Shown here in pieces: positions 60,990-64,000 of a stretch of 64,000 bases of DNA; positions within the stretch are counted from its first letter, which is position 1; every line of letters begins with the position of its first letter. Where the stretch lies: the NCBI RefSeq assembly GCF_963678795.1, contig NZ_OY787452.1, positions 620,001 to 684,000 on the forward strand, given 5' to 3'. The position numbers were made by a program, and so were the translations under genes. The notes under the pieces were generated by a model that worked only from the letters and a program-made list of their open reading frames with translations, did no database searches and was not told the DNA's origin. The DNA comes from an uncultured Methanoregula sp. GTDB lineage: Archaea; Halobacteriota; Methanomicrobia; Methanomicrobiales; Methanospirillaceae.

Positions 60990-61418
60990 TTAGACAACGA
61001 GTGCCTTGCCACCCATTTTCTCGATCTTTGCCTTCGCAATCTCAGAGAAACTTGAGGCAGAGATGTTTATCTTTTTTGTGACTTTGCCGCTGCCAAGAAT
61101 CTTCTCGATCCCCATATCGGCGACATTGATCACAACGACATCTCCATCCTGCTTGGCAATTCCCTGTGCGAGGAGCGACGGTATAATCTGGTCCAGTGCC
61201 CCGACATCAATTGCAATGACGTCGGTGGCGATCTGGTTGCAGAACCCGTTCTTTCCAAAGACCGGGCCGCCCATTTCCTTGTACCACTTGACAAAGTGGT
61301 GGGCGTTGATACCGGCCCGACCCCTGCCACCGCGGTTACCTGCACCACGGCGGTTCTTGTGGGTACCGCCACCGCATGTCCGCGATCCGCGGTACTTTGA
61401 ACGCTTGTTCGTTGGCAT
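60990..61418 (-). CDS. rpl15: Ribosomal protein uL15
   Basis: A 142-aa large-subunit protein with the archaeal Gly/Arg-rich N-terminus (SRTCGGGTHKNRRGAGNRGG) and the conserved C-terminal SFSEIAKAKIEKMGGKALVV. It is in standard operon order after L30. Confidence 0.95.
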   Translation of the reverse strand: MPTNKRSKYRGSRTCGGGTHKNRRGAGNRGGRGRAGINAHHFVKWYKEMGGPVFGKNGFCNQIATDVIAIDVGALDQIIPSLLAQGIAKQDGDVVVINVADMGIEKILGSGKVTKKINISASSFSEIAKAKIEKMGGKALVV

Positions 61419-61425
61419 CTTTCCA

Positions 61426-61887
61426 TCACCTCATCTTGTAGAGGAGAGTGTTAATCTCCTGGCCATAGTAGCCAAGCGCTCCTCCCTGGGGGAACGTGCG
61501 CTTGGTCGTTTTGTATCCCTTGCGGGGCGGGTGAAGGCGGAGAACGGGTTTGAGACCCGGGACATCACGCAGTTTCGTCTCGCCGCTTGCAAGTGCCTTT
61601 GCGAATTCCGCAATGCTGCCATACGTTGAGTTGGACTTGATGTACTCATCGGTCAGCGGTGCATCGCCGATAACCCTGCCACGGGTCTGCAGGAGGGTCT
61701 CGACAGTTGTTGCATCTACTTCGCCGAACGCAACGTAATCCTTGACCTTGCGGATCATACCAAGATTCTCGGGTGAATCCTGCACGAGCACGCAGTGGTT
61801 GATGTGGTGAAGGCGCAGCATCTTGAGCGTGTCCCTGATGTCCTGCCGGGTCTTTACAACCCCGCGGACCTGAACAACAGCGTACAT
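61426..61887 (-). CDS. rpl30: Ribosomal protein uL30
   Basis: A 153-aa archaeal-type L30. It begins MYAVVQVRGVVKTRQDIRDT, followed by KMLRLHHINHCVLVQDSPEN and the C-terminal LRLHPPRKGYKTTKRTFPQG. It is longer than bacterial L30, as expected for archaea. Its start abuts the S5 stop codon. Confidence 0.95.
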   Translation of the reverse strand: MYAVVQVRGVVKTRQDIRDTLKMLRLHHINHCVLVQDSPENLGMIRKVKDYVAFGEVDATTVETLLQTRGRVIGDAPLTDEYIKSNSTYGSIAEFAKALASGETKLRDVPGLKPVLRLHPPRKGYKTTKRTFPQGGALGYYGQEINTLLYKMR

Positions 61888-62505
61888 TTACTGTGACCCC
61901 CCGGTCCGGATCATGTTGGTCTCCTTGAGTGCATTGAACGTAGCCTTTGCAAAGTTGATCGTTGTGCGGGTCTGCCCGCGGGCAAAGGTCCAGGCATCCT
62001 TGATGCCGGCAAGTTCGAGCACTTTTTTGCTGATATCACCGGTAACAAGCCCGATACCCTGAGGTGCGGGCTTGAGGGTGACCTTGACGCTGCCTGCGGT
62101 TCCGGTGACCTGCATGGGGATTGAGTGCGTTACATCGCACCCGCATTCCCAGCTGCCACAGCCACGCCGTACCTTGACGAGGTTCATCTTTGCCTTGACG
62201 ATTGCCTTCTTGATCGCATCGCCGACCTGGACATCCTTACCCTGGCCAAACCCGATATACCCGTTCCGGTTGCCGACAATGACAACAGCACGGAACTGGA
62301 CACGGCGACCTGAATCGGTCATCCGCTGCATCATGGCAATATCGAGGACTTCATCCTCCAGATCCGGGAGGAACGCATCGACGATCTCGGGTTCCTTGAT
62401 CGGCCTGCCGCTTTCAAGGACCTGATCAATGCTCTTGATCTCTCCCGAGGCGACGAGTTTGCCAAGACCGGTGACCGGGCGCCATTCCTGCTTTTCGTAT
62501 GCCAT
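61888..62505 (-). CDS. rps5: Ribosomal protein uS5
   Basis: A 205-aa archaeal S5 with the double-stranded RNA-binding segment [20 protein letters not shown] and the C-terminal [20 protein letters not shown]. It sits in normal order between L18 and L30 with no gap. Confidence 0.96.
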   Translation of the reverse strand: MAYEKQEWRPVTGLGKLVASGEIKSIDQVLESGRPIKEPEIVDAFLPDLEDEVLDIAMMQRMTDSGRRVQFRAVVIVGNRNGYIGFGQGKDVQVGDAIKKAIVKAKMNLVKVRRGCGSWECGCDVTHSIPMQVTGTAGSVKVTLKPAPQGIGLVTGDISKKVLELAGIKDAWTFARGQTRTTINFAKATFNALKETNMIRTGGSQ

Positions 62506-62506
62506 T

Positions 62507-63031
62507 TTACACCAGCTCCTTCTTTATGGCGTCTGCCACCTGTTCGACATTCTTTACGATATCACCGGCATTCTTATTGTATGCCGCGATGTGCTCGCCT
62601 TTGATGCGATCTTCGGAAGGAAGAATTGCCTCGCCGTACGGGATATCGAGTCCCGCGTCCACGGCACCTTTCAGTGCTGCAAAGACGCGAGCTCCCCGGG
62701 TTGCCCGGTTGAGCCCGATATCAAGGATTGCACTGCCCTGCTGGGCTTTCTTTGCTTTTACTGCAAAGAGCATCCCGGTGAGGTATGCCGCAGGAGTGTT
62801 GGAGGTCGATCCCTTGTACCCGTATTTCTCGAGTTCGCTTGAGTTCGCTGCAACAAGCGTGCGGTCGCCATCCATCTCTGCCGTCACCAGCTGGATGATG
62901 ATGTGCCGGTTTGTCTTGCGCACGACCATCCGGGGCGCATCAGCGACAACAAGCCGTGTCCGCTGGTAGTAATCGGTCTTGCCTTCCCTTCGTCTCCGGA
63001 AGGGGACAAAATACCGTGATCCTGTCGCCAT
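62507..63031 (-). CDS. rpl18: Ribosomal protein uL18
   Basis: A 174-aa 5S rRNA-binding protein. It begins [20 protein letters not shown] and includes [20 protein letters not shown]. It is of archaeal type and length and lies one base from S5. Confidence 0.96.
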   Translation of the reverse strand: MATGSRYFVPFRRRREGKTDYYQRTRLVVADAPRMVVRKTNRHIIIQLVTAEMDGDRTLVAANSSELEKYGYKGSTSNTPAAYLTGMLFAVKAKKAQQGSAILDIGLNRATRGARVFAALKGAVDAGLDIPYGEAILPSEDRIKGEHIAAYNKNAGDIVKNVEQVADAIKKELV

Positions 63032-63032
63032 G

Positions 63033-63485
63033 TTACTTCATCCTCCCCTGGAGGATCTCCATCTGCGCCTTCATGTGCGCGACACTCCTGAACTGGCCGC
63101 CGGCCGCTTTCCGGTAAAGGATGCGGTACAGGTGCCGGTCAATGGTTGCGGCATCGCGGAGTTCAACGAGTACTTTCCTGATTGCACGGATCTTCTGGAC
63201 CCATGCAGTCTTGCTCGGGTTGCGGGCACCTGCCGCACCCTTCCGTTTCCCGGCACCCTTGCGGTGGCCGTAGGAGCGCTGGGCAATCCGTGCCCGTGCC
63301 CTGCCGCGGCTTACACCTTTTTTCTGGCGTGCCTTGATGGCGCCATCGGTGACAAGCCCTCTGAGATCCTCACGCGAGATCGCGTTCTCGATATCGGAGA
63401 TGCGGGAGGGGTCAAACCAGACGCGGTTGACACCGCACTTCAAGATTGCGGCAGCGATACGTTTCTGGCTCGCGACGTCACTCAT
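63033..63485 (-). CDS. rpl19e: Ribosomal protein eL19
   Basis: A 150-aa archaeal/eukaryotic-type protein. It begins [20 protein letters not shown], with the basic helix [20 protein letters not shown]. It overlaps the end of the L32e gene by eight bases. Confidence 0.96.
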   Translation of the reverse strand: MSDVASQKRIAAAILKCGVNRVWFDPSRISDIENAISREDLRGLVTDGAIKARQKKGVSRGRARARIAQRSYGHRKGAGKRKGAAGARNPSKTAWVQKIRAIRKVLVELRDAATIDRHLYRILYRKAAGGQFRSVAHMKAQMEILQGRMK

Positions 63486-64000
63486 TCTTCTTCACCCCTG
63501 ATTTGGTGGTTTTGGCCTTGGGCTTTGCAGCTGCCGTTGGCTTGGCTTCAGCATCCTTTTCAGCTGCGGGCTTGGCTGCCTTTGCCGGGGCCTTCTTTGC
63601 GGCAGGCTTCTCAGCAGATTCTGCCTTGGGCTTTGCAGATTTCGCTGCCTTTGCCGGGGCTTTCTCTTCAGCCTTTGGCGCCGGCTTTGCCTTTGCCGCG
63701 TCCTTCTTTGCCGGGGCTGCAGGTGCTTTGGTCTTGGAGGGCTTTTCTGCTTTCTTCTCCTTTCCTTCAGTCTTTGCTGCAGCCTTTTCCGGCTTTTTTG
63801 CCTCTGCCTTCACGATGCGGGCATTCAGTACCTTGAGTCCTGCTGCACCTGCTTTCTCCTGGATGATGAGGCGCTTGCGGTCTCCGACGGTAGCTCCAAT
63901 CCGGATTGCCTGGGTCTTGGGATCGAGTCCTTCGAGCTCTTTTGCTGACGCAACCAGAACCTCGAAGAAGCCGCTCGGGTGCATGCCACGCACTGCAATG
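63478..64000 (-). CDS. rpl32e: Ribosomal protein eL32 with long Lys/Ala/Pro tail (5' end outside window)
   Basis: The frame is open to the right window edge (reading [16 protein letters not shown] from the edge). The visible L32e core includes [40 protein letters not shown] and [11 protein letters not shown]. After this comes an unusual C-terminal tail of about 108 residues made almost only of Lys, Ala, Pro, Glu and Thr ([20 protein letters not shown]). Normal archaeal L32e ends shortly after the core. The tail is in frame and ends just past the L19e start. It may be disordered and rRNA- or DNA-binding. Confidence 0.93.
   Translation of the reverse strand, partial: IAVRGMHPSGFFEVLVASAKELEGLDPKTQAIRIGATVGDRKRLIIQEKAGAAGLKVLNARIVKAEAKKPEKAAAKTEGKEKKAEKPSKTKAPAAPAKKDAAKAKPAPKAEEKAPAKAAKSAKPKAESAEKPAAKKAPAKAAKPAAEKDAEAKPTAAAKPKAKTTKSGVKKNE

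Overview
The window comes from a methanogenic archaeon, most likely a Methanoregula-like member of the Methanomicrobiales. The evidence is a complete methyltransferase (mtr) operon, the methyl-CoM reductase activation factor AtwA, the N-acetyl-beta-lysine osmolyte genes ablA/ablB, archaeal-type ribosomal proteins (L32e, L19e), an archaeal adenylate kinase, and archaeal DUF families (DUF2124, DUF134, DUF169, DUF5320, DUF106). The species was not determined. No tRNA, rRNA, CRISPR array, insertion sequence or prophage was recognised.

Layout. 1-12 kb is an ion and osmotic-stress block: a truncated CPA-type antiporter, a 56-aa membrane peptide, a Kup K+ transporter, three MscS-type channels, an ATPase overlapping one of them, and an operon for N-epsilon-acetyl-beta-lysine with two aminomutase paralogues. 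12-17 kb holds three tandem orphan copies of a small four-helix membrane sensor domain, a double USP protein and a second antiporter, then an intergenic region with hairpins and copy A of a dispersed 232-bp repeat. 17.9-21.2 kb is a sulfur/flavin group (DsrE-like protein, cysteine desulfurase, methyltransferase, iron-sulfur flavoprotein).

21.5-28 kb is a compact operon, cooF-cooS-nuoE-nuoF-nuoG(N-terminal)-cooC. It looks like a nickel CO dehydrogenase wired to an NAD(P)-linked flavoprotein module. 28-32.4 kb holds a permease, a small membrane protein, a histidine kinase, a DUF2124 protein and a metallo-beta-lactamase-fold protein. 32.5-37.6 kb is a cysteine-rich/metal-related cluster: a Cys/His-rich peptide, two paralogous small proteins at its edges, the DUF134 regulator, DUF169, DUF5320, AtwA and an Mrp/NBP35 ATPase. 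Three of its transcription units share a CTCATATGAG palindrome just downstream of the TATA box.

37.7-38.1 kb is a non-coding region with nested palindromes and repeat copy B. It is followed by the cobalt importer cbiMNQO, a cupin, a SPASM radical SAM protein, an XRE/DUF2178 pair and a CarH-like B12-binding sensor. 45.5-46.7 kb is low in GC, carries G/C-run hairpin repeats and has no convincing gene. 46.8-52.4 kb is the mtr operon in the order E-D-C-B-A-F-(A-G fusion)-H. 52.6-57.7 kb is mixed (TPR, DUF3821, twin rubredoxin with a histone-H1-like tail, MarC, DUF2156, GNAT). 57.8-64 kb is the 3' half of the archaeal spc ribosomal operon read on the minus strand.

Cobalamin links several parts of the window: Co uptake (cbiMNQO), the corrinoid methyltransferase Mtr and a B12-type sensor all lie within 15 kb. 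The features most worth checking are the duplicated MtrA domain fused to MtrG with a gene-conversion-like tract, the CODH-NuoEFG operon, and the three-site palindromic regulon around DUF134/AtwA.
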